The translations under genes were made by a program, and so were the position numbers. Positions 27,855 through 35,437 of a stretch of 64,000 nt of DNA are shown one piece after another. The notes under the pieces are model-generated. The model made no database searches and was not told the origin of the DNA. It saw nothing but the letters and a program-made list of their open reading frames with translations. This DNA comes from Spirosoma agri (GTDB lineage: Bacteria; Bacteroidota; Bacteroidia; Cytophagales; Spirosomataceae): assembly GCF_010747415.1 (NCBI RefSeq), contig NZ_JAAGNZ010000002.1, forward strand, positions 992,001 through 1,056,000. The letters run 5' to 3'. Positions within the stretch are counted from its first letter, which is position 1; each line of letters begins with the position of its first letter.

Positions 27855-28310
27855 CTACACTACCAAGGCCAGTCGAGACATCGAGGCATGAGCCGAATCG
27901 ATGCTCTGTTTTTGACGCAACAGTAATTCTCGGGTGCTGGCAACTAAGTCCGTTTCCTGAAGAACAGAATTGTAGTTTTCGAGGGCTTCCTGGTCACCCC
28001 GTTTGCACTCCTCGACAGTTGCTTTATCATCGTCGCTGGAAAACGTCGACTTTATATTGATCCAGGCACGGTGCAGATCAGAAGCGATACTCGTACCGTT
28101 GTCTGGTTCTCCGCCTAGGGTCCGGATTTCCCGGTCTATTTCAAGGGCAAACTCTCCGCGCTGGCGCGATTGGGCCAGAAATAAGCTTTTAAGTTCTGAG
28201 TCTTTAACGTTCTCAGCGGCTTCCTGATAGCCTTTTTCGGCATCATGGTTCCGGGTTAGCAAACGATTGAGCTGGTCTAGGATTTCTCCACGTGATTCTT
28301 TGACATCCAT
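27855..28310 (-). CDS. PA2169-like four-helix-bundle protein (DUF2383)
   Basis: A 151-residue helical protein of the DUF2383/PA2169 family, a ferritin-like four-helix bundle of unknown function. Features are LNRLLTRNHDAEKGYQEAAENVKD at residues 13-36, a glutamate-rich second helix (RQRGEFALEIDREIR) and CKRGDQEALENYNSVLQ near 105. Members accompany stress genes in many bacteria. It lies 137 bases after the DUF3140 gene on the same strand and has a clear terminator after it. Whether it binds metal is not known from the sequence. Confidence 0.85.
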   Translation of the reverse strand: MDVKESRGEILDQLNRLLTRNHDAEKGYQEAAENVKDSELKSLFLAQSRQRGEFALEIDREIRTLGGEPDNGTSIASDLHRAWINIKSTFSSDDDKATVEECKRGDQEALENYNSVLQETDLVASTRELLLRQKQSIDSAHASMSRLALVV

Positions 28311-28447
28311 AACGGTTTTGATTTGGTTGTGTATTGAGTGAATTAAAAAACTGCTTAACGTTCTTGAGTATTGAGTAAATCAGAAGGGCAACGGTTCACA
28401 GTGGTCGATTACAAATCAATAGATAGATCATAAACGATTGCTGTACA

Positions 28448-28795
28448 TTACTTGCGGGGATCATGTCCCCAATTCTTCAACGAATATTCCCAATTCGAGC
28501 CTTCGACTTTGTCTGGTTTCTGAGCACTGTGCCGTTTGACATAGCTAACGACTTTCTGCATGTGCGCATAATCATCGTCAGAAAGCTCGCCGGACTTCTT
28601 CGAGAGGATTTTGATGATCTTCTCGCCAGACTGATGACCGACGGACTCGCTGTCACCGTCTTTTTTCTGACCCACCGATTTCGACTCTTCCGTTTCCAGC
28701 CACTTCTCTATTTGAGAAGCTGACATGTTTACAACGTCGTCGAACTCGTGTTTAATCTGCTTTTTCTCTGTATCGTCAATTGCTGTCGTTGCCAT
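28448..28795 (-). CDS. DUF3140 domain protein
   Basis: A 115-residue soluble, highly charged protein matching the DUF3140 family. Seen are EFDDVVNMSASQIEKWLETEES near residues 16-36, SGEKIIKILSKKSGELSDDDYAHMQKVVSYVKRH and the end NWEYSLKNWGHDPRK, a conserved C-terminal signature. The function is unknown; the family often lies beside DUF2945 genes, as here, where the DUF2945 gene ends 8 bases before it. It is the third gene of the OmpA-DUF2945-DUF3140 transcript. Confidence 0.88.
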   Translation of the reverse strand: MATTAIDDTEKKQIKHEFDDVVNMSASQIEKWLETEESKSVGQKKDGDSESVGHQSGEKIIKILSKKSGELSDDDYAHMQKVVSYVKRHSAQKPDKVEGSNWEYSLKNWGHDPRK

Positions 28796-28803
28796 ACGTA
28801 CCT

Positions 28804-29016
28804 TTATTTCTTTGTCACTTCACTGGCTGACTTTACAATCTTCTTATCGCCCTGCTTGAGAACGAGTGCGGGTTCCTCCGCCGAGCCTTTCCGCTTGACT
28901 TTCGTTCCCTGAACGGTTTTGCTAATATCTTCTTCATGAACTTCAGTAACGGTGCCTTCGGCATTACCTTTTCCGTACTTCCACTCAACTTTATCACCTT
29001 TTTGCACCGTTGCCAT
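28804..29016 (-). CDS. DUF2945 / hypervirulence-associated TUDOR-domain small protein
   Basis: A 70-residue basic protein with an SH3/TUDOR-like fold signature: KGDKVEWKYGKGNAEGTVTEVHEEDI, then TKVKRKGSAEEPALVLKQGDKKIVK. This is the DUF2945 pattern (also called hypervirulence-associated TUDOR domain). Its role in bacteria is unknown. It lies 9 bases after the OmpA gene and 8 bases before the DUF3140 gene, so the three are cotranscribed. Confidence 0.88.
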   Translation of the reverse strand: MATVQKGDKVEWKYGKGNAEGTVTEVHEEDISKTVQGTKVKRKGSAEEPALVLKQGDKKIVKSASEVTKK

Positions 29017-29025
29017 CGCTATCGC

Positions 29026-29751
29026 TTAGTTAGTTGAATCCAATTTTCCGTCTTTGGCATCACGCTGCATCTGCTTGTTGGCAGATACTGCTATGTCAAC
29101 CCGACGGTTTTTCCGACGGCCAGCCTCGGTTGAATTGTCGGCGATAGGCTGTGCCTCGCCATAACCAATTTCGTCCACACGAGATGTTTTGACTCCCTGC
29201 GACTCCAGGTAACTACCGACAGCATCGGCCCGTTGGCGCGACAACTTCAGATTGAGATCATCGGAACCCGTTGCGTCGGCATGACCTTCGATCCGGATAT
29301 CGGTATCTTCGTATTTGTTAAGCGTCTGGGCAAATTCTGTCAGCTGTCTTTTCGTTTCAGGCTTTAGCGTGTATGAGTTGACATCGAATAAAATATCAGA
29401 ACCAAATGTGATTTTGATACCTTCACCAACCCGTTCAACCTGAGCGTTTGGCATGCTACGTTTCATCTCCTCGGCCTGTTTATCCATCTTACGGCCAATG
29501 ACAGCACCCGCTGCACCACCAACCGTAGCTCCGATGATCGCACCAAGAACAGTGTTTCCTTTTGCGTATTTTTTACCAATAATACCTCCCACTAAGGCTC
29601 CACCACCAGCACCGACAGCAGCACCCTTCTGGGTCTTGTTCATGTTGTTCTTCTGAGACTTACAACTTGTGATGGTTCCGGCCGACAAAAGGCTTGCTGC
29701 TAAGAGAATGGCAAGTGTTCTCGTCCCGACTGATTTAAGCTGAACTTTCAT
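29026..29751 (-). CDS. OmpA-family lipoprotein with glycine-zipper domain
   Basis: A 241-residue envelope protein. A lipoprotein-type signal (LAILLAASLLSAGTITSC) is followed by a glycine-zipper/YMGG-like segment (AAVGAGGGALVGGIIGKKY and GAIIGATVGGAAGAVIGRK, about residues 44-90) and an OmpA C-terminal peptidoglycan-binding domain (about 105-225) with FDVNSYTLKPE, IEGHADATGSDDLNLKLSRQRADAV and GRRKNRRVDI. It would tether the outer membrane to peptidoglycan. It is the first gene of the OmpA-DUF2945-DUF3140 transcript; TAGCTTTTG about 45 bases upstream is a fair -7 box match. Confidence 0.92.
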   Translation of the reverse strand: MKVQLKSVGTRTLAILLAASLLSAGTITSCKSQKNNMNKTQKGAAVGAGGGALVGGIIGKKYAKGNTVLGAIIGATVGGAAGAVIGRKMDKQAEEMKRSMPNAQVERVGEGIKITFGSDILFDVNSYTLKPETKRQLTEFAQTLNKYEDTDIRIEGHADATGSDDLNLKLSRQRADAVGSYLESQGVKTSRVDEIGYGEAQPIADNSTEAGRRKNRRVDIAVSANKQMQRDAKDGKLDSTN

Positions 29752-30220
29752 AGTTATCGTGAATGATTGGTACTACCTGTAGATGCCCAAAAGCTATACC
29801 AGTTTAATTAAAGTTTAATAGGAGCCGGAATCTATCAAACGGTATAGCTAATGAACAGTCTTATAATCAGTTAATATACAGTGAGTTGGTAAGTACGTAA
29901 GTCCAGTGAAAAAACATTTCAGCGTTTTGAGCTGGCCGGGGATAAATAGGGTGAAGCGGGAAGCCGAATGCCTACTTTGTGGAAACGACTCCACAAATAC
30001 CACACTCTTTTAGTAGAGTAATCAAATGGCCTTACCCAAGGTAGCTGTCAAGATGAGTAAGCGTTCTTATGTACAGGCTGTTAACTAGTTTTATTGCTGA
30101 TAATCAGAGGTATAGGCTTTTTCGTGCGCTATGAATTTATCCAGAACAGGACAAACGAAAACACGCCGAATCGCGTTAATTTATTGGAAAGTACCTCTAC
30201 AGTTTCCTTATCGCTCGTTC
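29752..30220. other. Intergenic region between divergent genes
   Basis: These 469 bases separate the OmpA lipoprotein (minus) from the alpha/beta hydrolase (plus). No reading frame of coding character was found apart from an unlikely upstream extension of the hydrolase. An 8-bp inverted repeat TTTGTGGA / TCCACAAA with a 6-base loop (29976-29997) is the only notable structure and could be an operator or a weak hairpin. The region must hold two divergent promoters. Confidence 0.4.
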
Positions 30221-31432
30221 ATGGTTACACCTAAATCGATTTTATCCCTGCTGCTGATCAGCAGTATGCTTTTCCTTGTTCCCACAAGTTGTAAACAGTC
30301 AAACGGTTCGGATCCGATAACACCCGCTCCTGCCCGTGTATTGACGAAAAGCACACTGCTTGGCACTTTCACACCCGAACAGTTACGAAGTCGCTACACC
30401 GGCTCGTCTCAGCTACTCCAGGCATTTATAAAGTTCGGCGTCAGCGTATACCGATTGGAGTACACAACGACCAATACCGATGGTAAATCCATCACGGCTT
30501 CGGGGGCGGTGGTTGTGCCAACAACGACCAATGCCACCCCGATGCTGAGTCTGCAACACGGTACAATTATTGGGGACAGTGAAGCACCATCAAATTTTAG
30601 TTCGAGTAGTGAAGTGTATACGTTCGGGACCCTGTTTGCTTCGCAGGGATACGTTATATCCGCGCCTGACTATATCGGTTATGGGGCATCGAAGGACATT
30701 CTACATACGTATGAACACCGTAAGGGCTTAGCCACTGCGTCGTTGGATATGATCCGCGCAACGCGTGATTTTCTGAGCGACAAGAGCATTAACTGGAACA
30801 AGCGGCTGTTTATCGCGGGCTACTCCGAAGGGGGGTATGCAACGCTGGCTTTGCAGAAGAAAATTGAGGAAGAAACGGGTAGCGAGTTCAATCTGGTCGC
30901 GTCGAGTTGCGGGGCAGGGGCTTACGACAAGCCCGCTTTTATGAAGCAGATCATCAACGGAACGACAAGCGGTGTGGCCAGTATCAACCGGCTTTACGTA
31001 TGGGTGCTGTTAACCTACGATCGGCTTTATGGTCTTAATCGTCCGGTATCCTACTACTTCAAAGAACCGTATGCCACGCAGATCGCTACGCAGGTGGCGG
31101 CCAATAGTTTAGACATCAACATTAACGTCAGTCTGAATCAGACGTTCACGGATACGTTCAAAAAAGGAGTCATCGATGGTACCGACAATGCCTTTCTGGC
31201 TGCGGTTCAGGATAATGACATTCACGACTGGAAGCCTAAAACGCCACTCCGGCTTTATCACGGTGATGCGGACGATACGGTATTTTTCCTGAATTCGCAG
31301 AACGCTTACGACGCCATGAAGAAGCAAGGCGCTGCTAATGTACAATTGATTACCATACCCGGTGGTAATCACGCGTCGTCTATACTGCCGTACATCAGTG
31401 GTACGTACGATTTCTTTAGTTCGATTCAGTAG
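30221..31432 (+). CDS. Secreted alpha/beta hydrolase lipoprotein (lipase/esterase-like)
   Basis: A 403-residue lipoprotein hydrolase. The ATG at 30221 is chosen because it begins a lipoprotein signal (SILSLLLISSMLFLVPTSC); the frame is open upstream to 30131 with no signal there. The alpha/beta hydrolase core has an oxyanion-region LQHGT, the nucleophile Ser202 in AGYSEGGYAT, the acid in YHGDADDTVFF and the histidine in GGNHASS. It resembles secretory lipases and prolyl-oligopeptidase-like esterases with a large lid between residues 220 and 330. The substrate is unknown. It ends near a 16-bp perfect hairpin. Confidence 0.88.
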   Translation: MVTPKSILSLLLISSMLFLVPTSCKQSNGSDPITPAPARVLTKSTLLGTFTPEQLRSRYTGSSQLLQAFIKFGVSVYRLEYTTTNTDGKSITASGAVVVPTTTNATPMLSLQHGTIIGDSEAPSNFSSSSEVYTFGTLFASQGYVISAPDYIGYGASKDILHTYEHRKGLATASLDMIRATRDFLSDKSINWNKRLFIAGYSEGGYATLALQKKIEEETGSEFNLVASSCGAGAYDKPAFMKQIINGTTSGVASINRLYVWVLLTYDRLYGLNRPVSYYFKEPYATQIATQVAANSLDININVSLNQTFTDTFKKGVIDGTDNAFLAAVQDNDIHDWKPKTPLRLYHGDADDTVFFLNSQNAYDAMKKQGAANVQLITIPGGNHASSILPYISGTYDFFSSIQ

Positions 31433-31458
31433 TAGACTAACTTCCCGATTGTAGTAAA

Positions 31459-31494
31459 AACGCTGCCCGAAAGACCATTCTTTCGGGCAGCGTT
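31459..31494. terminator. Perfect 16-bp bidirectional terminator hairpin
   Basis: Arms 31459-31474 and 31479-31494 (AACGCTGCCCGAAAGA and its complement) enclose a CCAT loop. A-rich sequence precedes it (GTAAAAA) and GCGTTTTA follows, so it can terminate both the hydrolase (plus, stop 26 bases upstream) and the convergent gene ending at 31500. Confidence 0.85.
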
Positions 31495-31499
31495 GCGTT

Positions 31500-32609
31500 T
31501 TAGCGGACCGTAACGATGGTATAAGCGGCCTGATTAGGTTGGCGCGTCCGTGAACCGATTGTAGTTTGCGTGCGATCATCGTCGTGAATGAGCAGCAGTC
31601 GGTTGGCATCCAGCGGGGTTATATCCTCGGCTTTGTGGTTCATGCGCAGGGGTTGTCCCTGTAAGTCACGGATGAGCGTGAATGGCTTGTTGGCGTAGAG
31701 GTTATCTGGACTGATTGACCACAAATACGCATCTAGTTTTCCATTGGCTTCGAGCGAGGTTACCAGCCAGAACCGGTTGCGTTTCGCATCGTACTCTAGG
31801 CTGGAAAGCGCCAATGGTTGAGGCAGACTGGGTTCCGTCAGAACGGGGTTGAAATCCGCGATTAGTTTCCAGTCATCAGCCAGGCGAATACGGGACATAT
31901 CACCAGCTTTTTCGACGGTATAGGAAACGCTAACCACTTTGATCCGATGTTTAAACTCACTGTACGACTTACCCTCTTCCCGAATACCGAACAATAAGTG
32001 GCTGTCGGTAGCGGCTAGTCCTTCGACCTTGAAATAGGGGATCGAGCCGGGGAACTCATCCGTCGCCAACACCTGCGCAATCCGCTGCCGATAGGCAATA
32101 GACGTGCGACTGGTATCGTCAGGAGCCAGGACGAGCGGGTGTTCCGGGTCACCGTTTCGCCAATACAGGATGGTATTGTAGCCGTCCCAGTCGTGACTGC
32201 CGGGCTTTACCCGATCGAAAGCGGTGGTTAGCAAGACAAATTTTCCGTCCGGTGTGCGGGCAAAATCTTCATATTTTCGAGCCGCTGCAAAAGCCGGATT
32301 TGTCAGATAGGTCGGTGGTTTGGTCGAGTCGGCCCGTGTTACCAGTGGTTTTGTGAAAACCGGACTCAGCCCGGCAGGCATATCTTTGTCATTCGCGATC
32401 AACAGGTTGCTACCGTCGAACAGTACGGCTGACGCTTCGCACCAAACGGGTTGGCCATTCAGGGAAGTACCTGCCGTGAAGCAATTTAACAAGCCCTCTT
32501 CGGTGATGGAAGCCGTAGTCGGCGCGGTATTAGTGGGTAATTTTGTCGTTCTACAACTACAGGAAAACCCAATGATTACCAGCAGTATGGCCGGTATTCG
32601 GTAAGTCAT
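31500..32609 (-). CDS. Lipoprotein of unknown function, beta-propeller-like (possible DUF3616)
   Basis: A 369-residue protein with an N-terminal lipoprotein signal (AILLVIIGFSCSC). The rest alternates hydrophobic strands and turns such as EASAVLFDGSNLLIANDKD, EDFARTPDGKFVLLTTAFDR, YFKVEGLAATDSHLLFGIRE, LSSLEYDAKRNRFWLVTS and AEDITPLDANRLLLIHDDD. This repeating pattern of acidic turn plus strand pairs suggests a beta-propeller, as in DUF3616 or esterase-like phytase families. The assignment is uncertain and no catalytic motif is clear. It stands alone on the minus strand. Confidence 0.75.
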   Translation of the reverse strand: MTYRIPAILLVIIGFSCSCRTTKLPTNTAPTTASITEEGLLNCFTAGTSLNGQPVWCEASAVLFDGSNLLIANDKDMPAGLSPVFTKPLVTRADSTKPPTYLTNPAFAAARKYEDFARTPDGKFVLLTTAFDRVKPGSHDWDGYNTILYWRNGDPEHPLVLAPDDTSRTSIAYRQRIAQVLATDEFPGSIPYFKVEGLAATDSHLLFGIREEGKSYSEFKHRIKVVSVSYTVEKAGDMSRIRLADDWKLIADFNPVLTEPSLPQPLALSSLEYDAKRNRFWLVTSLEANGKLDAYLWSISPDNLYANKPFTLIRDLQGQPLRMNHKAEDITPLDANRLLLIHDDDRTQTTIGSRTRQPNQAAYTIVTVR

Positions 32610-32650
32610 AAACTGAATGGTTTGGTTAGATCGTGGACAGTTCGGCTATC

Positions 32651-32674
32651 AGCACTAATCGATCAATTAGTGCT
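32651..32674 (-). terminator. Weak hairpin after the response regulator gene
   Basis: A perfect 9-bp inverted repeat, AGCACTAAT / ATTAGTGCT, with a 6-base loop lies about 70 bases after the response regulator stop. There is no T-run, so the terminator call is weak; an operator for the downstream gene is an alternative. Confidence 0.3.
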
Positions 32675-32745
32675 GGCCGTTTAGCGAATGGCCAACATCC
32701 GGCAGCCAAAATTCGGAAAAATTAGCGAGCCAGCAAACGAAGCGA

Positions 32746-33417
32746 CTACTGACGCAGAACGAATCCTACGCCGTGCACATTGTCGATCCGGATGCCGGGA
32801 GTATTCGCGAGTCGTTTGCGAAGTCGGGAGATGAACACATCAAGGCTGCGACCCATAAAATAATCGTCGTCACCCCAAACCGCCCGCAGCAGTTCATCCC
32901 GCCGGACAAGCACATTGGGATGGGCGAGCAGATAGGCCATTACATCGGCTTCGCGATGCGTAAGGATTTGCGTTTGCCCATTGAGCGTAAGGGTTAGATT
33001 CGGATAGTCGAGCAGGACAGAGGCCAGCGCCTTCGGTTCCGTTATCGGTGCCGTTCGGCGAAGAAACACGTTGATTTTCAGGATCAGTTCTTCGATGCTG
33101 AACGGTTTGGTCAGGTAATCGTCGGCACCAAGCCGAAGTCCCTCCAGGCGATCGTCCTTGTTGGCCAGCGCACTCAGGAACAGAATCGGAATCCGCGCGT
33201 TGATGGCCCTGATTTGGCGCGCCAACGTAAATCCGTCGCTCTGTGGTAGCATCACATCCAGCAGGCATATGTCAAATCGCTCGGTCTGAAAAGTAACCCA
33301 GGCGTCGACACCATTGATGCAGTGCGTCACCGCAAACGGCACATTTTCGAGCGTATCCCGAATCACAAAACCGAGATTAACGTCATCTTCAACGAACAGA
33401 ATGCGGGCCGGTGTCAA
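32746..33417 (-). CDS. OmpR-family response regulator
   Basis: A 223-residue response regulator. The receiver has acids Glu10/Asp11/Asp12, phosphorylation site Asp54 (LLDVMLP) and Lys104 (LTKPFSI); the winged-helix part has LTHREADVMAYLL and the recognition-helix stretch MGRSLDVFISRLRKRL, ending in VHGVGFVLRQ. The start overlaps the end of the upstream kinase gene by 4 bases (ATGA), so the pair is translationally coupled. The regulated genes cannot be told; the divergently placed DUF1573 gene is one candidate. Confidence 0.93.
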   Translation of the reverse strand: MTPARILFVEDDVNLGFVIRDTLENVPFAVTHCINGVDAWVTFQTERFDICLLDVMLPQSDGFTLARQIRAINARIPILFLSALANKDDRLEGLRLGADDYLTKPFSIEELILKINVFLRRTAPITEPKALASVLLDYPNLTLTLNGQTQILTHREADVMAYLLAHPNVLVRRDELLRAVWGDDDYFMGRSLDVFISRLRKRLANTPGIRIDNVHGVGFVLRQ

Positions 33418-34724
33418 GGTCGTAGTAGAGGGAAAAGTCGCGTATAAACCCGTAACAGCGCAAACCGGGAAGCAATCGACGTAAGCCGGGCGAGGGCAAT
33501 TCGTTCGCTGATGACGAACGTACTGCCCTCGCCCGGCTTACTAGTCAGCGTAAGGGTCCAGCCATGCGCCCGAATGATCTGTCGAACATAATACAAACCC
33601 AGCCCGAAGCCTTTCACGGTATGCGTATGACCGGACTGTACGCGAAAAAATTGCCTGAAAATAGCCTGCTGGTGTTCGGGTGCAATCCCCATCCCGTTAT
33701 CACCCACCGACCAGCGTAATGTACCCCGTTCGGTGTGGGTGTGCAGAACGATGCAGGGTGGTTTGTCGCAATATTTTAACGCGTTGTCGATCAGGTTATT
33801 CAGCATCGTTTCCAGATGATAGCGATCCGCCCGGATGATGGGATTAGTCGCAGTTAGATCGAGTTCGATGTGGGGCGCAAACGCAGTGGCCGCAGCGGTC
33901 ATGATCTCGTGCAGATCAACGGTTGTTAACTCCAGTAGAAAGCCGTTACGCTCGGAGCGGGCCAATTGCAATACGTTACTTACCTGCTTCTGCAGTCGCT
34001 GGCTTTCTTCGCTCAACACGCGGGCATACTGTTTGAGTCGATCGGGTTGCTGCGTAATCGTGTCGGATTGCAGCACATCAGCCGCGATCCGAATGGTTGA
34101 AACGGGCGTCTGTAACTCATGCGTGATGTTGTTGATAAAGTCGCGCTGCACCTCGGTCAGCCGCCGTTGTTTAAGGACCACAATCAGTGTGTAGCCGAAG
34201 AAGACAACCACCAGCAACACCGCTACCGTTGACCACACCCATCCACTCAACTGGCCCGCGACAAAACCCGACTGGTTCGGAAAACGAATGCCGAAATAAT
34301 AGGTGTACCGGGCTGATTTGGGGAAATTACGGCTCTTCTTAACCGTCGTGCTGCCGGTGCTGACATAAGCGCCGTAAACCATCCGATCGCTCTCGCAATT
34401 GTAGATGCCGTACTCAAAATCAGTGATGAGATTATGCTGTTGTAGCGATTTCTGGATAAACGATTCGAGGGTTACCGGATCGATAGGTGCGTCGGTATTA
34501 ACGATAAAATAGTCTGCCGAAAGTTGCGTGACGGCGTACCGGTTCAACGTAAACCGGTTCAGCCGTGCTACCTCGTCGGCTACGTCCTGCAAGGCAATAA
34601 AGGCTGATTGCCGAAACTGTCGCTCTCGAAGGGCATAGGCACTACGCACCCACACGGCTTGCACGGCCAGAATGCCAATGATGGACAACACCGAAAGAAC
34701 AACCAGCAGACGAAGACGGGACAT
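33414..34724 (-). CDS. Sensor histidine kinase
   Basis: A 436-residue membrane kinase typical of Bacteroidota. Helix 1 is at about residues 6-26, a periplasmic sensor of about 135 residues follows, helix 2 is at about 162-186 and no HAMP domain is obvious. HisKA has phospho-acceptor His202 in NNITHELQTPVS, and HATPase_c has LNNLIDNALKYCDKPP, GDNGMGI and GFGLGLYYVRQII. The final 30 residues after VISERIA are not conserved. It is coupled to the response regulator by a 4-base overlap. Confidence 0.93.
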   Translation of the reverse strand: MSRLRLLVVLSVLSIIGILAVQAVWVRSAYALRERQFRQSAFIALQDVADEVARLNRFTLNRYAVTQLSADYFIVNTDAPIDPVTLESFIQKSLQQHNLITDFEYGIYNCESDRMVYGAYVSTGSTTVKKSRNFPKSARYTYYFGIRFPNQSGFVAGQLSGWVWSTVAVLLVVVFFGYTLIVVLKQRRLTEVQRDFINNITHELQTPVSTIRIAADVLQSDTITQQPDRLKQYARVLSEESQRLQKQVSNVLQLARSERNGFLLELTTVDLHEIMTAAATAFAPHIELDLTATNPIIRADRYHLETMLNNLIDNALKYCDKPPCIVLHTHTERGTLRWSVGDNGMGIAPEHQQAIFRQFFRVQSGHTHTVKGFGLGLYYVRQIIRAHGWTLTLTSKPGEGSTFVISERIALARLTSIASRFALLRVYTRLFPLLRP

Positions 34725-34879
34725 GCTTTGACGAGTAGACAGTCGAATACGGATTCCTGCTTGTAAAGTACGGCTTATTCACGCATTCGCTCAATACCTC
34801 AATCGCTCAATTCGGCTTCGTTAACAACTCATTAACAAACGTTAGGAATCGCTTAACAGGCGGTTGGTCATCGATGGTG

Positions 34880-34887
34880 TAGGTTTG
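34880..34887 (+). promoter_or_regulatory. Candidate -7 box upstream of the DUF1573 gene
   Basis: TAGGTTTG is a full match to the Bacteroidota -7 consensus TAnnTTTG and lies 58 bases before the ATG at 34946. A TTG at 33-type distance is not seen; the nearest is 13 bases upstream, so the call is tentative. Confidence 0.35.
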
Positions 34888-34945
34888 TTGCGTCGTTCGG
34901 GTGAGCGGCAAGTGAGGTTACAAACCCTAAAAATCAATTGTATTT

Positions 34946-35338
34946 ATGAAACGTATCCTGTTTTTTGGTTCACTGGTTGTGTTGCTGGCTTCGGTAGCGA
35001 TGGTTGCTCCGTCGGCGTTGTTTACCTGGAATAAATCAACGCATGATTTTGGGAAGATAGCCCAGGGCAAGCCCGTCACGGCTGATTTTACGTTTAAGAA
35101 CAAAGGCGAATTACCGCTTATTATTAACCGTGCTCAAGGCTCCTGCGGGTGTACGGGGGTCGATTATCCGAAAGCCGCTATTGCTCCTGGTCAGTCAGGA
35201 ACGATCAAGGCGACGTTCAACGCGGCTTCGGCAGGGGCGTTTAATAAAACCGTAACGGTGGAGTCCAATGCCGAAGGCGGTGCGCAGACTCTTTACATCA
35301 AAGGCGAGGTTGTAAAGGAACCAGCGTCAGCTCAGTAA
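34946..35338 (+). CDS. DUF1573 domain secreted protein
   Basis: A 130-residue secreted protein with a signal peptide (ILFFGSLVVLLASVAMVAPSA) and one DUF1573 domain, an immunoglobulin-like module common in Bacteroidota. Hallmarks are THDFGKIAQGKPVTADFTFKN, the RAQGSCGCTG motif with its CGC cysteines near residue 75, APGQSGTIKATFN and the end TLYIKGEV. The function is unknown; it probably lies in the periplasm or on the surface. It is divergent from a two-component system and is followed by a very long perfect hairpin. Confidence 0.93.
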   Translation: MKRILFFGSLVVLLASVAMVAPSALFTWNKSTHDFGKIAQGKPVTADFTFKNKGELPLIINRAQGSCGCTGVDYPKAAIAPGQSGTIKATFNAASAGAFNKTVTVESNAEGGAQTLYIKGEVVKEPASAQ

Positions 35339-35344
35339 AACAGC

Positions 35345-35417
35345 CAGCGGAATGGGTTGCTAATGCATACGCCGTATCTTCAAGATACGGCGTATGCATT
35401 AGCAACCCATTCCGCTG
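35345..35417. terminator. Perfect 36-bp hairpin between convergent genes
   Basis: Arms 35345-35380 and 35382-35417 are exact reverse complements around a single central base, giving a stem of about 34 pairs with a UUCAA-type loop. It fills the gap between the DUF1573 stop (7 bases away) and the end of the convergent S9 peptidase gene (20 bases away). It has no T-run on either side, so it may act as an mRNA 3' end stabiliser as much as a terminator. Confidence 0.8.
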
Positions 35418-35437
35418 ATTACAGAAAAACGGTTGAT

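Noticed and set aside
27640..27855. Minus-strand frames of 66-71 codons between GlgX and DUF2383
   Set aside because: They cover the intrinsic terminator of the DUF2383 gene and the region just upstream of glgX, and two overlapping frames exist with no coding character.
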